Assembly (NCBI RefSeq): GCF_947179165.1
Contig: NC_077243.1
Location: 10,815,001 to 10,879,000, forward strand
Source: Solanum dulcamara
Lineage: Eukaryota > Streptophyta > Magnoliopsida > Solanales > Solanaceae
Direction: 5' to 3'
DNA: 64,000 bases
Part shown: in pieces, positions 47,347 to 59,680 of the stretch
Numbering within the stretch: the first letter of the stretch is position 1
Layout: the number at the start of each line of letters is the position of its first letter
Notes under the pieces: generated by a model
Told to the model about the DNA's origin: nothing
Seen by the model: the letters and a program-made list of their open reading frames with translations, nothing else
The model's database searches: none
Position numbers and translations under genes: made by a program

Positions 47347-50307
47347 GTAAGCTTTCTGTTCACAGCAACTAGTTAGGATTCTTTTGTTTTTGTTGTGTTG
47401 TGTTGTCTTGTCTTGAATATAAATATTAAAGCTACGTAGTTGAGGCAATGATGGCTTGACTTTGTGCCTTCGAAGCAGGACATGTCAACTATGGTATCTA
47501 GATGTCAACTTAAATTTCTGACTGATATTTTTATATACTTTATAGGATTTCGAAGTTGCCGGGGGAAGAAAACTCTGTATAGGGAGAAGATGAAAGCATG
47601 CTATGATGAGTGCAAGAAGAACTGCTTGTTGATTAATGGAAAGAGGGTTCATTCTTTCTTTAAAGTAATGATTGAAGAAGGTTTCTCAGAAGTTCTGGTA
47701 AAGTACTGTGATTCTTTGTGTACGCTTGTTTTCTCTACTTAGTTTAAAGTACTTGTTTTACATGTATAGTTGGTTTTTGATAACCATATGCGTAATTAGT
47801 TATTATTGTAGTTATTAGGCTACTTGTTAATGTGAACTTTTGAGCATACGCACTAGGTTCAGGATCCTACTTCTACCATTTTCCACCAGAATCTGACGAC
47901 ATCTGATAAACTCAATCCAAAGTCTCAAGTCTTTTCCAATGAAGAAACTTGGCTACAACACCTAAGCTTAGAGAAATCATTCTCTTTTTTTCCCATAGAA
48001 AACCTTTCAAACACTGTATTTAAAGCAACCCCATGTACAAAAGACAATTATGATATTAAAACTTATCCTTACTTGCCTTTTTAGCTCCATAAAACCAGTG
48101 AACTCAGAAAATTACAGGCTCAGCTAGGATAACCAACTCTGAGGAAATAGAAATACATCGTCATGTTTAAAAGAAGAAGGATTTTCTTCAAGTTAACGAG
48201 ATGAGAGTTCCTAGAGTCAATAGCACTTTTATATGGCCAAGTGTGCAGGAATATATTTTTTAATAGAGGTGGACCTACATTCGGGTTAGGGGGTCACCCG
48301 TTAACCTTGTACATAGCTGACCGCACCATGGGCTAGCCCATACACCCACTGCACGAGTGGAATACTACTTAGTCAAGTAGAAAGGTCAACCTGAGAGCGA
48401 GGCAAGCCGGGAAGGGGCTATTACATGTGTATATACCTCAAATAAGGTCTATATGGTATCCTAGGAAACCTGATGTACGAATGTTGTGTGGGGGCACATG
48501 AATTACAACTTCTGAAATAAATAAGTACACTACTCTTAACGAAGTAACATTTGGCAAGTGCCATCTTTCTGTTCTTGTCCCAAACAATCATGCTATCTTT
48601 AATTTCATTTACTTTTATGATCCCTTTAGGCCTTATGATCACTAATCCTGTTTTAAAAGGCCACTTTCCAGTTTTCAAAGAGGTTCACATAAAGATGAAA
48701 TTTTTCATGCTCGTAGAATTTAGAAAGAAAAAATTGTTTATGGAATTTGTATTATAAACAATTGTACCATCCAGAACCCAAAAGACTTCCAAGGATATGG
48801 TCATAAGCTTGTTGCTTTAGCTTAGTATTTGAGTTATGTATCAATATGTGGTATTTCTTGGTTCTAATTTCATTAATTTCTTTTCAGGTTTTTCCTCCAA
48901 AGTTTGATGGATCAGTTCCACACCTGACTGATCTGGAGACGTATTTGGAGGACTCGTGTGGACGGCAATGGAGGGCAACAGTGTGTAGCCATAATGGTTC
49001 ACTTGCTATCCGGCAGGGATGGTCTAAATTTTCATCTGAACATGATCTGAAAGTGGTCGACTTCTTGGTTTTCCACTATGTTCTTGATGATCAATACTTC
49101 ATTGTTCAAATATTTGGGACAAGTGGTTGTGAAAAGATCAACTTCTGCAAGACTTATCAGGAAGCAACTACCCCCCTGCTTCAAATAACATCTGGTGCAC
49201 ATTTAGATGTTGAAATTGACTCTGATGCACCGTTGCCAAAGTTCATGACTGGAACTGATATGGTTAGTAATCTAGCAGAGGATCCAATGTTGGCTCCAAA
49301 AGATGAGAAATCCAAAGAAGCATCTCAGTTTGGTAAGGTTTCGTTCACGACAAATTGTTAGGATTCTTTTGTTTTTGTTGTGTTGTTTTGGGTTGTCTTG
49401 AATATACATATAAGGGCTATGTAGTTGAGGCGGTGATGGCTTGGTTTTGCTGAGTCTATGTTGAGCTTGACATCAGTCTTGAGCTGGTTAAAATGCAGTC
49501 TCCGATCAACAACATACCTATTGTAACCCCACAAGTGGGGTGTTGGGTGGGTAGTGTGTACAAATACCTTAACCCTACCTTGAAAGTTAGAGAGATTGTT
49601 TCTATAGACCCTCGACTAAAGGAAAAAGCAGGTCGGAAAAAAATAAAAATAACGGGAGTGAAGAAGTGTTTGTTTTCTAAAAGAGGGTGGAGCTAGCAAC
49701 AAAAAATATTATAAGTCTCCAAATAGCCAACTTAAAACAAAAATCTACATAATTTAAAGTTAAGAAAAATAAAATATCACCGAGGCTTTGCATGAGATTA
49801 GAATCAACTCATAGAAATATGCTAGTTGGTACTGTGCTCTGAGCGCCTTTGAGATCTTACTGTTTTTTTTATTTATTATTGTTGTTATTTTTGTGAGCCT
49901 GCAGACTCAGGAGATGCACTGTTCCTTAATGCAGTCAACTTTTCTTGTTTGGTGGATGTCAGTGGTCGAGATTGTTTGGTAATTGGCTGAGATTCTCTCT
50001 GTTTCCCAGTTTGTGTATTCCTTTTTTCTCTCATTAAATCTAGACCTCCTTTATGCCTATGCAGGAATTACCAGAATCCTGGAGGAAAAATTTACTGAAA
50101 AGGAACAAGCTGGGAAAGTGGATTATTTATCTTAGAGGACCAGATAAAAGAATCTGGCCTACCTTTTATCATAGCAGATCAGGTGTTGATGCTTTGACAT
50201 GTGGATGGAAACAAGTTTCTGCAGCTTGTGGCCTGAATGCTGAAGATGGTTGTCTTTTTCAACTTGTAGATCCGCAGAAACGTCTATTTGATGTACGTAA
50301 AATCTGA
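45671..50307 (+). CDS. B3-domain (REM-like) DNA-binding protein with duplicated first B3 domain, multi-exon
   Basis: Predicted coding exons: 45671-45778, 46872-47346, 47546-47697, 48888-49332, 49905-49978 and 50065-50307; all junctions are GT-AG and all phases match, giving 498 residues. The first B3 domain spans about residues 23-122 (SFFKVIIEEGFLEVL joined to CFPPKFARSVQHL, then GQRWKATV, GSLAIRQGWAKFSSEH, RDFLVFHYILDD, SGCEKINF). An acidic linker follows (to about 194). The second B3 (about 232-331) is a close copy (SFFKVMIEEGFSEVL, VFPPKFDGSVPHL). The third, C-terminal B3 is about 400-495 (CLVDVSGRDCL joined to ELPESWRKNLLKRNKLGKW, then GPDKRIWPTFYH, TCGWKQVSAACGL). Expected role: nuclear sequence-specific DNA binding. 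The exon at 47546 begins with what is leader sequence in relatives, yet it is open in frame. Alternative: two genes, the first truncated. Expression is unproven. Confidence 0.6.
47546..49332 (+). repeat. Second copy of the B3 exon pair (direct duplication unit 2)
   Basis: It lacks a separate promoter. The leader part of its first exon (47546-47590) reads GFRSCRGKKTLYREK in frame. The intron carries an extra segment at 48310-48418. The linker in its second exon is shorter than in unit 1: about 30 bases between 'aacttctgca' and 'agacttatcag' are missing. Confidence 0.85.
48310..48418. other. GC-rich insertion of unknown origin in the B3 intron
   Basis: About 110 bases, from 'tacatagctgaccgcacc' to 'gccgggaaggggct', interrupt otherwise collinear intron sequence. 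The other copies (46390-46410, 59590-59612) read straight through with 'ttggaa-aattc'. It contains 'gcaccatgggctagcccat' and 'gcgaggcaagccggga' and is much richer in G+C than its surroundings. An organellar (mitochondrial) fragment is one possibility. Confidence 0.5.
49501..49650 (-). mobile_element. Au-type SINE
   Basis: On the reverse strand it reads the Au SINE body: 'gggtctat-gaaacaa', 'tctctctaac', 'caaggtaggg', 'aaggt---tgtacacacta', 'ccccacttgtgggg' and the 'tatgttgttg' 3' end. It lies in the intron before exon 49905, in antisense to the B3 gene. Its 3' end sits on the left. The frame at 49493-49696 is an artefact. Confidence 0.75.
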
Positions 50308-51110
50308 AAGTCCAGAAGTAATTAAGATGCCAAAAGAACTACTTGGAGTCGATAACCTTAAACAGTTACAAGGGGAATGAAGAAAAAGGAGCTATGCTAG
50401 TTTATCATTAATGATTTTTGAAAATCATTTAATTGTTGCCTTGTTGGGTCATATATTTTGTACTATCGTTTTGAAGCTGCACTTTTTGTGCAACTATTAT
50501 GCTAATACTTTTCACAAATTGTCATTTCATCATAGACAAACTTGAAATTTGCAATCTCAATTAAGTTTGGTTCACGATCATGGAAACCTATTCAAAAGTT
50601 TTCACAACTCAATCATAGACGTCTGCAATAGTTTGATACTAAATCTTTTTGTGTCTAGTTACATATTTGTTTAACTTTGTTTTCTGAGGTCCAATTTCAA
50701 GGAAGCATGAATTGCAACTATTGTTCATGTCCGGCCACCTCTGTAGGATTCTACAAATGTAGTTATAGGTGAAACTCCAAGAGTTGATGCAACTATTGTT
50801 AACCCTGCATCAACCGTATATGAAGTATATTCTCCTTCTTCATTCACAAATATCACTTAACACATCTATGTATAAGAATGTTAATACACACACTTTACCA
50901 GTGTTCAAGTGACTAATATTTATGGCGCTAGCCGTGGACTCAATTTTATGAAAATTCATAATTTTTTTGAGTGTGCCGCATAGAGATTATCGTAATCCTA
51001 CTGATATTGACTCAATTAAATTATGTTCATACATAACTCTAATTTTTGACTGTCATTTTCAACTTAAAAACAAATACAATTTTTTTTCTTTTTAGAATTT
51101 CACAATTTGA
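50308..51110 (+). other. 3'UTR and flank of the fused B3 gene
   Basis: Aligned with 31320-31990 ('agaagtaattaagatgcc', 'ttgaagctgca', 'aacatcaaccgt'-like text). No clear AATAAA is visible close to the stop. From about 50960 one unit of the ~180-bp satellite follows. Confidence 0.5.
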
Positions 51111-51179
51111 AAGCTTTCGACAACACATTTTAATTCCAAAATCATTTATAAATCATGCAGGTTATGAAAACACAAATTG

Positions 51180-51739
<560 letters not shown>

Positions 51740-51740
<1 letters not shown>

Positions 51741-53560
51741 AAGACACGTAATTAGATTCTAAACTAATAAAATTTGTGTTGTTTATCCATAAAATTACTA
51801 CTCACGTTACTCATGTCAAAATACCAAACTCAACAATTGAAGCAGCCTGAACGACTTTTTTTTTGGGAAAAGAACACTTACACCCAAAAAGTAAAATATT
51901 TACCAATACCGAAAAATAAAATATTTACCCTTAAATGCCCCAATTACTTTCATACCCCTTTTTATTTTAAATTTATGTGCTGACATCAACAACTTTTTTT
52001 TTCCTTTCTGACGTCATCATAATATATTGTTGTATATGAATATACTCTAATGATATCAAAGATAACTGAACAATGTCTTCATTGAAGGACTGCTTCTTCC
52101 TCATTGACACCATCAAAGTATAACATACTTTGCTGGTATCAAAGAGTAATTGAGTAATGTTTTCATTGAGGTTTGCTTAAGTCTTTTGATAAGATTACTC
52201 AATCATCCATGATACCATTACGGTATATCTACATACTGTCATAGTATTATTGATGTTTGTTTCAATTCTTCAATATTTTAATTTAAACAACTTTAAAAAG
52301 AGTCATACTTTAGATACAATATTTTAAAAATTGCAAAAAGAGAAAAAAATTAGAAAAATATATTTTCTATTAATTTAGAGTTTAATAAATAATATTGTGA
52401 CATTCATAATTTTCTCTTAATTGTTTTTTATTTATTTCTTAAAAAAAAAGTTCAATCCTATATGATATCGATAGGATATTAATATACTGACGAAGTATCA
52501 CAGAGGAATAAGCTCAGTCCTATATGATATCGATATGGTATCAATATACCGACAGAGTATCGCAAATGATTAATTCATAGTTGTGATGCTGACATCATGC
52601 ACGAAATAAGAAAGAGAAAGTGGGGTAGGCGCGTAAATAGTTTGGATCATGAATCCATTAAGAATAAATAGTTTGGAAAATTACGCGAATAGGCAAACAC
52701 ATACAAGTTAATTAGCTAACATAACTATAGTTTGAATTAATTACGGCTTGCCACTAACATCTAGCTATAATTACAGTTTGAGTTTTGTATATTTCGCACG
52801 ATTATACAAATATTGTGTGTGATTATACAAATGATGTGAATTGTATAGAGAAATATACAAACGCTATACAGAAACTGCGAATTGTATAGCGAATTATACA
52901 AACACTGCTATAGCTAAGTACGAAATGTAATTACACAAACTATAGCTCTGGAGCATAATTAAGGTATTTTTGAGTGGTTATATGCAAAAATTCCTCTAAA
53001 TAATTTGGGTTGGATCCAATTTGAATAAATAGTTTCATTAATGGATCGAATTTATGTAATTTTTCATATTTTTTTTCCTTGGCTGATGGGCTTCATCCGA
53101 CTTTCTTTCTCTTTCCTTTTTTTCTTTCTTTTTGTTAATTACTTAAATACTCTTTATTTAATGTGATAAAATCATGTTATTTAATATTGTCTCTGCTGCA
53201 TAAAAATAGTCTACAAGTTTGTGAGTTGTTTATAACAATGCCAGTGTTGATGGAATATTTGATGAATACTGTTATTTTTCGCTTTTTTTTTCATGTTCTT
53301 TTTAGTCGATCTCTATCTGGGATAATTGTTCGAACGCTTCCATGGAAAAATTTCTACTTCGGTGCAAAAACTGAAGCAGAGCCCATTGAGTTGCCAAAAA
53401 AATAATAATAGTAATTGTACGTGAATAGGGAAGAACTGCAGCCCAAGTGTTTGACGATATTCCTAAAACAACTGAGTAATTTTGTCTTCTTTTTCCAGCA
53501 ATCCCAGAGATAATCTAGATTGAACAATATATTATGCATTGTACATCATTTTGTTAAAGA
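51740..53560. other. Gene-free repeats
   Basis: 52020-52260 holds two similar units around 'gatatcaaagataactgaa' and 'ggtatcaaagagtaattga'. 52449-52563 holds a ~62-bp tandem duplication around 'tcctatatgatatcgata'. 52760-52940 is rich in 'attatacaaa' and 'gaattgtatag' motifs in both orientations. 53060-53560 shows nothing recognisable; the frame 53163-53405 has no motif I know. Confidence 0.45.
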
Positions 53561-53564
53561 GCAA

Positions 53565-54000
53565 GGACTTACCCGGAAGAAACTACCCCCGTTGAGCTGC
53601 TCCAAACAACTCATATAAATTCAGTCAACATACAAGCCAAATATTACCAACTTTGCTACATACATTGATGTTGACACTGGGAAGGGACAATAAACTATAT
53701 ATGTGGATGAAGCATTTTGTATGATTGATAGAGATGTTCAATATGATCAGGAAGACGGCAGGTTATGCTTGAATCTTTCAAGTTTTGAAATGCCAGCAAG
53801 CAAACTCCTTGCAAAAGGAACTAGCAGTCTTGGCAATGGAAATGATAATCATGCTCAAAACAATTTAGATGTCGAGATCGACAACTTAAATTCAGATATG
53901 GTTAGTAGGCCAGCAGAGGATATCCCACTGCTGGGTCCAAAAGATGAGAAATCCAAAGAAGCATCTCAGTTTGGTAAGCTTTCTGTTCACAACAAATTGT
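53565..54000 (+). pseudogene. B3-domain gene linker remnant
   Basis: The frame 53703-54010 reads FCMIDRDVQYDQEDGRLCLN, then LSSFEMPASKLLAKGTSS and MVSRPAEDIPLLGPKDEKS, closely matching 16620-16980. The upstream part (53565-53700) is also linker-like ('caaggacttacccggaagaaa') but contains stops. No B3 domain exon is present upstream, and the frame runs past the donor 'cagtttg|gtaagc' at 53974. The following 1.4 kb is collinear with 17000-18400. Confidence 0.75.
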
Positions 54001-55480
54001 TAGGATTCTTTTTTTTTTGTTGTGTTGTCTTGAATATACATATTAGGGCTATGTAGTTGAGGCAGTGATGACTCAGCTGAAGTTTGGTTTTGCTGACGCT
54101 ATGTTGAGCTTGACCTCAGTCTTGTGCTTGCCCAAATGCAGTCTCAGGTCGCGCTTAAATTCTGTAAAGCTCAACTTTGTAGGTTTGTGAGCACAGTGAA
54201 GCCTTTTGTTCTTTTTTGTTGATTAATTGTATACCAAATTGCATTACTGTCTTTAGTGTATGTGTTGGAAGACCCTAAATTTTGTTCTTCAGTCATCAGC
54301 TTCAAAAACTAATTTCCTCTCTTTTCCCAGTACTTATCAGTATAACCTCTTCTTTGATTTTCATCTCTTTGTCCTATCCATCTGACGTCTCATGTTTTGT
54401 CTCAGTTTCTATGATTCTCTCAAGTTCCCTCTGGTGAAAATGTTGTTTCTACCTTCCATATTTGACTCAAAGATTTGGCTTTAACACTATGTTCAACAGT
54501 ATCTATTAATTGTTTCCTCCAAAGCAACTGGGGGTGTTCTGTAATTCTAGTTATTGTTGAAGTTGTAAATTTGTTTTTTCTTGATCATAGGGAGAATGAT
54601 TAAGCATATTGTGTACAAAATCCTTAATGATGTCTCAGCAATCTGGAATTCCTGAAGAAACTTACCTTACATATGGAGCTCTCTTATATATTGACATCCT
54701 ATTTCATTGAAAGTTTTCTCTTTACTTGGTAACAGAGTCTCCATGATTTTGGTTGAGACTTAAGTTGCTTCCACCTACCTGTGTCTCACACTGTCCGTTC
54801 TGCCAATGTTTTCTTCTTTTCAGTTTTACTAGTTTGACCTCTTTTTGGTGACGTTCCTGCTGCAGAACTCTTTCTAATGACTGTTTCAGTAACATCAGCT
54901 TTTTTTTGTTATCGTTCAAGAGACACTGTGTTTCTTCTTGGTAATTGTTCTAACATACCCTTTCTTTTTTGCCATTCCGGTTGGCTCCACCTCTATTCGG
55001 TCTATTCTTATAGCAACTTTTCCTGTCATTTGTCCAACAATTGTTTTGGTTTCTCTTCAACTGTCAATTAAATCAAAGTCGATGATGTTCCATAGATTTT
55101 CATCCCTGTACCTCTTTTGGTGTAAGTAGAACTTGTTGATTTTTGCCTGTGCAATCACGGATGATTTTCATGGGGAAAGACTTGCACCACCCTTTTCTTT
55201 TGCTGATTTTGTTCGCTATTCAAATGAATTTTGAGCTATGTTGCTCGGATTCTTCAAAAATATTGTCGGCTACGTGTTGGATCCTTCAAAAATAGTGTAT
55301 TTTTTAAGGATCTGACACGAGTGCGGTAACACTTTTGGAGAATCCAAGCAACATAGCTTTTGAGGGTATCTTGTTTTCAAAGTAAGCTGTAATCAAACCC
55401 ACTTTGAGTTTGGGTGGTCCTGTTGAAAGGTAAAAGAATCACAAGAATATTGTGTTGAATATTCTTAATGATTATGTCGT
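54000..55480 (+). repeat. Non-coding block duplicated from B3 copy 0 (17000-18400)
   Basis: Collinear text includes 'ttggttttgctgac', 'ttgattaattgtatacc', 'ctcttatatattgacatcc', 'attcggtctattcttatagc' and 'tcatccc-gtacctcttt'. Several short frames (54722-54919, 54877-55129) fall in it but are not kept in the paralogue. Confidence 0.75.
55234..55358. mobile_element. Short MITE with ~20-bp inverted ends
   Basis: A 125-bp element with ends agctatgttgctcggattct and agaatccaagcaacatagct, flanked on both sides by tttg. The paralogous site near 18270-18285 lacks it ('caaatgacgtttgagtatg'), giving a related empty site. Confidence 0.85.
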
Positions 55481-55485
55481 GTCAC

Positions 55486-55850
55486 GACCCAAGTATGCAC
55501 CCTAGGTCTTACCGGCACTTAAGAGTCACAAGTGACCCCAAGCGAACCCTTGCTACTGGCATGATACTAAATCATAAGCTGCACATTCTATATAAAGCAA
55601 GCCGAAGCTGAAAATGACTAACTGAGCAAGTACTTAATGTATATCAGAGTGGAACACTAAAAATTCCATGGAAAACTGGACAACTAATGTTCGGATAAAA
55701 GCCTCTACTAACTGGAATGAAAAAAACTAATTTTGGAAGTTAGTTTTTATTTATAATGTAGCTGGCAGTGCGTATCTATTTTATGGATGATGTGAAAGGC
55801 TAGTAAAACAACAACAACATACCTAGTGTAAGCCCACAAGTGGGGATGTG
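55486..55850. mobile_element. LTR-like fragment and Au SINE tail
   Basis: At 55486 collinearity with copy 0 ends and sequence starting 'tgtcacgacccaagta' begins, resembling a common start of LTRs in this plant family. 55803-55850 matches the 3' end of the Au SINE in reverse ('acaacaacaacatacc', 'cacaagtgggg'). Both are fragments. Confidence 0.4.
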
Positions 55851-56264
55851 AAAGGCTAGTAATAAGTATATTTTTTAATTCAGTACTATGGAGTGAAGGT
55901 GATGTATTATCTAAAACCTAGTTTGATTTTAACGAATTTATAACTAGGTGAATAATGTTAATTCTATTCTAGATGTTGTTGTTAGCGTGGATTTACTAAA
56001 TTCGAGATCCGAGTCCGGTGTCCATGAGACACATGAGACACAATGGGGATGAGTTGGAGTGTTAAGTTGCTAGTTGAAACTAAGTTGAGGTGTCTAAATA
56101 TGCACTCTCAAAGTTGGAGTGCTTACTTGCCAATTGAGGCCAAGTTTGAATTTTTTTTATATTTTATGTCTTTGATTAATGCATATTATGTTTCTAGGTA
56201 AAACAAAGTGATTTTTTAATTACTTTAAAGAATTTATATACAATCTTAAACAAATTTTAAAAAG

Positions 56265-56504
56265 TTGTGCACGTGTATTAAGTTTGCCACGATTTATAAC
56301 ACAGAGATTGTCAGAATCCTACTAATATTGACTCATGATAGACAATGCGCCTGTGTATGGACAAATAAAAGGAATAAAAGGCTGTATTTTGGACAGTGCA
56401 ACGGAAAGCTTTGCTACTTGATTGAAAGTGAGAAACGGTGGTTGCGACTCTCCCATTTAAGGGTTTTGCTTGCTCTCGTCCTGGTGTTTCCTCTGTTCCA
56501 GAAG
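56265..56504 (+). promoter_or_regulatory. Satellite unit, promoter and leader exon of the next B3 gene
   Basis: Begins as one ~180-bp satellite unit ('gtgcacgtgtattaag', 'cctactaatattgactca') and passes directly into the B3 leader ('acaaataaaa', 'gaaagctttgct', 'gggttttgcttg') that ends at the donor CCAGAAG|GTAGTA (56505). The TATA position reads 'gcctgtgtatgg', a degraded version of the 'gcctatatatag' at 34398. Confidence 0.5.
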
Positions 56505-56928
56505 GTAGTAATTTTTTCTTCTCCGTTGTTTTCGATTTCTAGTAATGCATTTTTTTTCTTTGATTTTTAGCTACTCTCAATCGTTAATAACCATGAATTG
56601 CAAAAATGGGGGTATGTCGAAAAATGGTAATAGCTAATTTGAGTGATGAGCTACCTTAAAATGGAAGGATCATGGCTGCATTAACACCTTGATCGGCAAC
56701 GTTTATTGTTTCACTTTGATTGTTCGAATTACTAGACCCCATAACATGAATGTAGCCGATTTAAGAGAGGCGCAACCTGAGAATTTGAAGGGTCATGGTT
56801 ATGTTACCTTTCTCAGCAAAACAGTACTTCATTAATTATTACTCCCTTGTTCAAATCCCAGCGAAGACAAAAACCCTTGCTGATTCTTTTGATTTGTCCT
56901 AGCCTTGCTAGACCGAGTTACCTGATAC

Positions 56929-57117
56929 TAGTGGCGGAGCCACCTATTGGTTAGGGGGTTCGGAGGAACCCCCTTCGCCAGAAAATTATACTATTTATAC
57001 ATGGTTTAAATATTTTTTTATGTATATATAGTAGATGTCGAACCTCCTTTGACTAGTTCGTGTGTCTACTTCTTCAGATTTTGAACCTTATTAATCAAAA
57101 TTCTAGCTCCGCCACTG
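56929..57117. mobile_element. hAT-type MITE
   Basis: A 189-bp element with ends tagtggcggagccac and the complement of tctagctccgccactg. Flanking 8-mers cctgatac (56921-56928) and cctggtac (57118-57125) match at seven of eight. It lies in the leader intron of the next B3 gene. Confidence 0.85.
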
Positions 57118-57539
57118 CCTGGTACATTTACTGGTGTGAGGTGACAGGTATCCCGTGGAATTAGTCGAGCTGCACAAAAGCTGGTGCGGACACCACGGTC
57201 ATCAAAAAAAATATTACTCCCCTCTTTTCAATTTGTTTGTCCTAATTTCCTTTTTAAACCATTTTAAAAAAGAATGTCTCTTTCCTTTTTTAGTAACTCT
57301 TTAATTCAAATTTTCCACATAACATGTTTAAGGTCACAAGATTAAAGGGCATTTTGATATATTTGACATATCCTTAATTTAAGACCACAAGATTCAAAAG
57401 TTTTTCTTAATTACTTAAACTCCATGTGGAGTCAAAATAGGACAAACAAATTGAAACAGAGGAAGTAGTACTTATTTTTATCTTTTTTAAGCTTTATACA
57501 TATCAAGATTCAAGCTATTATCTGTGTGGAATTTTGATA

Positions 57540-57555
57540 CCCCCCCCCCCCCCCC
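57540..57555. repeat. Homopolymer of 16 C
   Basis: An uninterrupted C run followed by GCGGG. Other B3 intron copies ('tttgattgttttccccttt' at 45320) have a short pyrimidine stretch here. Length may be uncertain from sequencing. Confidence 0.95.
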
Positions 57556-57862
57556 GCGGGTTAGCTGCTTCTGCGTTCACTAATTCAATTTGTTGTTTAA
57601 TGAGGCATATTTCCATTTGAGCCTACGACACTAGACTAGGTTTGTCTATTCTCGAAAATACAAAGGTAGTCAAAAGAAGCTGCAAAAGGGCTATGGACCA
57701 TCAAGTTGAACCTTAATAAGTTGCCTAGATAGGAGTTACATCGTTTATTTTTGACATCTTAATATGCCTTGGTCCACCATTTCATCTGTTGTTTTTATTA
57801 ATATTTTTTTTCTAAATTTAAACTTCTAGTTGATATTTTCATGAGTTTCATATACCATGTAG

Positions 57863-58022
57863 GATTTAGAAGTTGTTGGGGAAGCATACTCTGCATAGGG
57901 AGGAGATGGAATGGGTGAATGAAACATGTGATGAGTGCAAGAAAGACTGTCTGTTGATTCATGGAAAGAGGGTTCCTTCTTTCTCGAAAGCAATGACTGA
58001 CAAAAGTTGCTTACAAGTTCTG
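57863..58022 (+). CDS. Next B3-domain gene: first coding exon (ATG at 57906), gene continues past the right edge
   Basis: Acceptor 'catgtag' ends at 57862 and donor 'ctg|gtaaag' is at 58023. The coding part starts at the ATG at 57906 and encodes 39 residues: CDECKKDCLLIHGKRVPSFS, then KAMTDKSCLQVL, the start of a B3 domain. It ends in phase 0, like its relatives. Here the leader part contains TAG (57895-57897) in frame with the ATG, so it could not be read through as at 47546. The next exon (the PPKF exon) is not in the window; intron sequence at 63915-64000 matches 46640-46730, about 230 bp before that exon in the paralogue. Confidence 0.65.
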
Positions 58023-59680
58023 GTAAAGTGTGATTCTTTGTGTACACTTGTTTTCGCGACTTAGTTTAAAGTACTCGTTGTAAATATATATACTTGGTTT
58101 TGATCACCATATGTGCAATTAGTTGTTCTTGTTGTTAATTGTCTACTTGTTGATGACATCATTTTCTTAATATTTTGAAGACTAACCTTTAATTTTTACT
58201 CTAGTTTTTTTCCTCATCAATGTAGTGAAAATTTGTGGAAAAGATTCAAAGAACCAGTTACATTTCGGGGATGTGAACTATTGAGCATACCCACTAGGTT
58301 CAAGATCGTACTTCTAAGATATCTAAGGGACTCAACCCTATGTCTTTACCAAGGAAGATATAACACCTAAGCTAACCAGCAGGCTTAAAGAAAACACTCT
58401 TTTTCTCCATAGAAAACCTTTCGAACACTCCTAAAAAATAAATATAGGACCATATCACAGTATTTAAAGCAACCCCACACACAAAAGACTGTTATAGTAT
58501 TAAAATTCGTCCCGTAAAATTAGATTATTACTTGAGTCTAAAGAGAACTAGCAGATTCCTGTGAACCCAGAAAGTCAAAGCTCAAGAATATCTCTTGGAT
58601 CTAAACTTGGAATGAGGCGATAATAAGCTCCAAAAAGTTTGAACTTTGACATAGTTACAAAACTTACCGGTCTATTTAGACCATTAAACACCAGAAAAGT
58701 AGTTAACTTATGTTAATGAAAACATGGTCTTGCTTATGTACAGAACTTTCTGACAAAATTTCATTTGAGATAAGATTCAATTTGGACCTTTCCCATTTGA
58801 AATTAACTGACTAATAAATTACAACTCATCAGTGATAAATTTCAAGCGAACGCTTTGCTGAAAGTGAGACTGGTATTCACTTGATGAAAACTTTAAGACG
58901 ATAATGAATCAGCAATCCAAACTTTGACTATCAAATTGAAGAAGAAATCGATCAGGAGGCATGACAAGTGTAATGATTTTGAGAGAAGATGCCTCACGAG
59001 GTGCAGGATTTGTACCTATTAAGGAGGGACGGTCAAAGTAATAATGATGTGAGCTCTAAGTTTTCCACATTAAAAAGTTTGAGACAAAGCAAAATATATA
59101 CCAACTCAAGGGTCCATAACATCACAAGTGTTTTGCTAAAATTCCTAAAGAGATCTTACCAACTAAAGGATGGATTGCTGTAGTAATAATAATGTGACCT
59201 ATAATTCCTCAACATTAATATACCCAAAATATGGTAAATTGACTAGTGGAACTCTTGAAACACAATATTCGGAATTGTAATATAACTAACAAAACTCAGG
59301 AAAAAAAAACAGAAACAAGCTCTAACACCCGAGATGTTCAAAGGATGACGTGGCATAAATGAACCATAACTTGCATTAGAGTTTCAAGTTTCTTCTTATC
59401 TAGGATAAACAACTTTGAGGAAATAGAGCTATATCATATTTGAAAGGAGGATTTTCTACAAGTAAACGAGATGAGAGTTCCCGGAGTCAATAGCACTTTT
59501 AAATGGCAAAGTGTGCAGGAATAAATAGCTTATCAAAATAAATATGTGAATAGAGGTGGACCTACATTGGGGATAGGGGATCACCGCACCCGCACTTGGA
59601 ACAATTCCTATTTCCATGTGTATATACCTTAAATAAGGTCTATATAGTTTTCTGAACCTTGATGTACAATTTTGTCTGGG
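58023..59680 (+). other. First coding intron of the next B3 gene, left part
   Basis: Collinear in part with 45779-46470 ('gagcatacccactagg', 'aaaacctttc-aacac', 'gagttcc-ggagtcaatagc', 'gtgtatataccttaaataagg'). An extra ~800 bp (about 58500-59350) has no match in the other copies and no recognisable gene; the frame 58989-59183 has no known motif. Confidence 0.55.
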
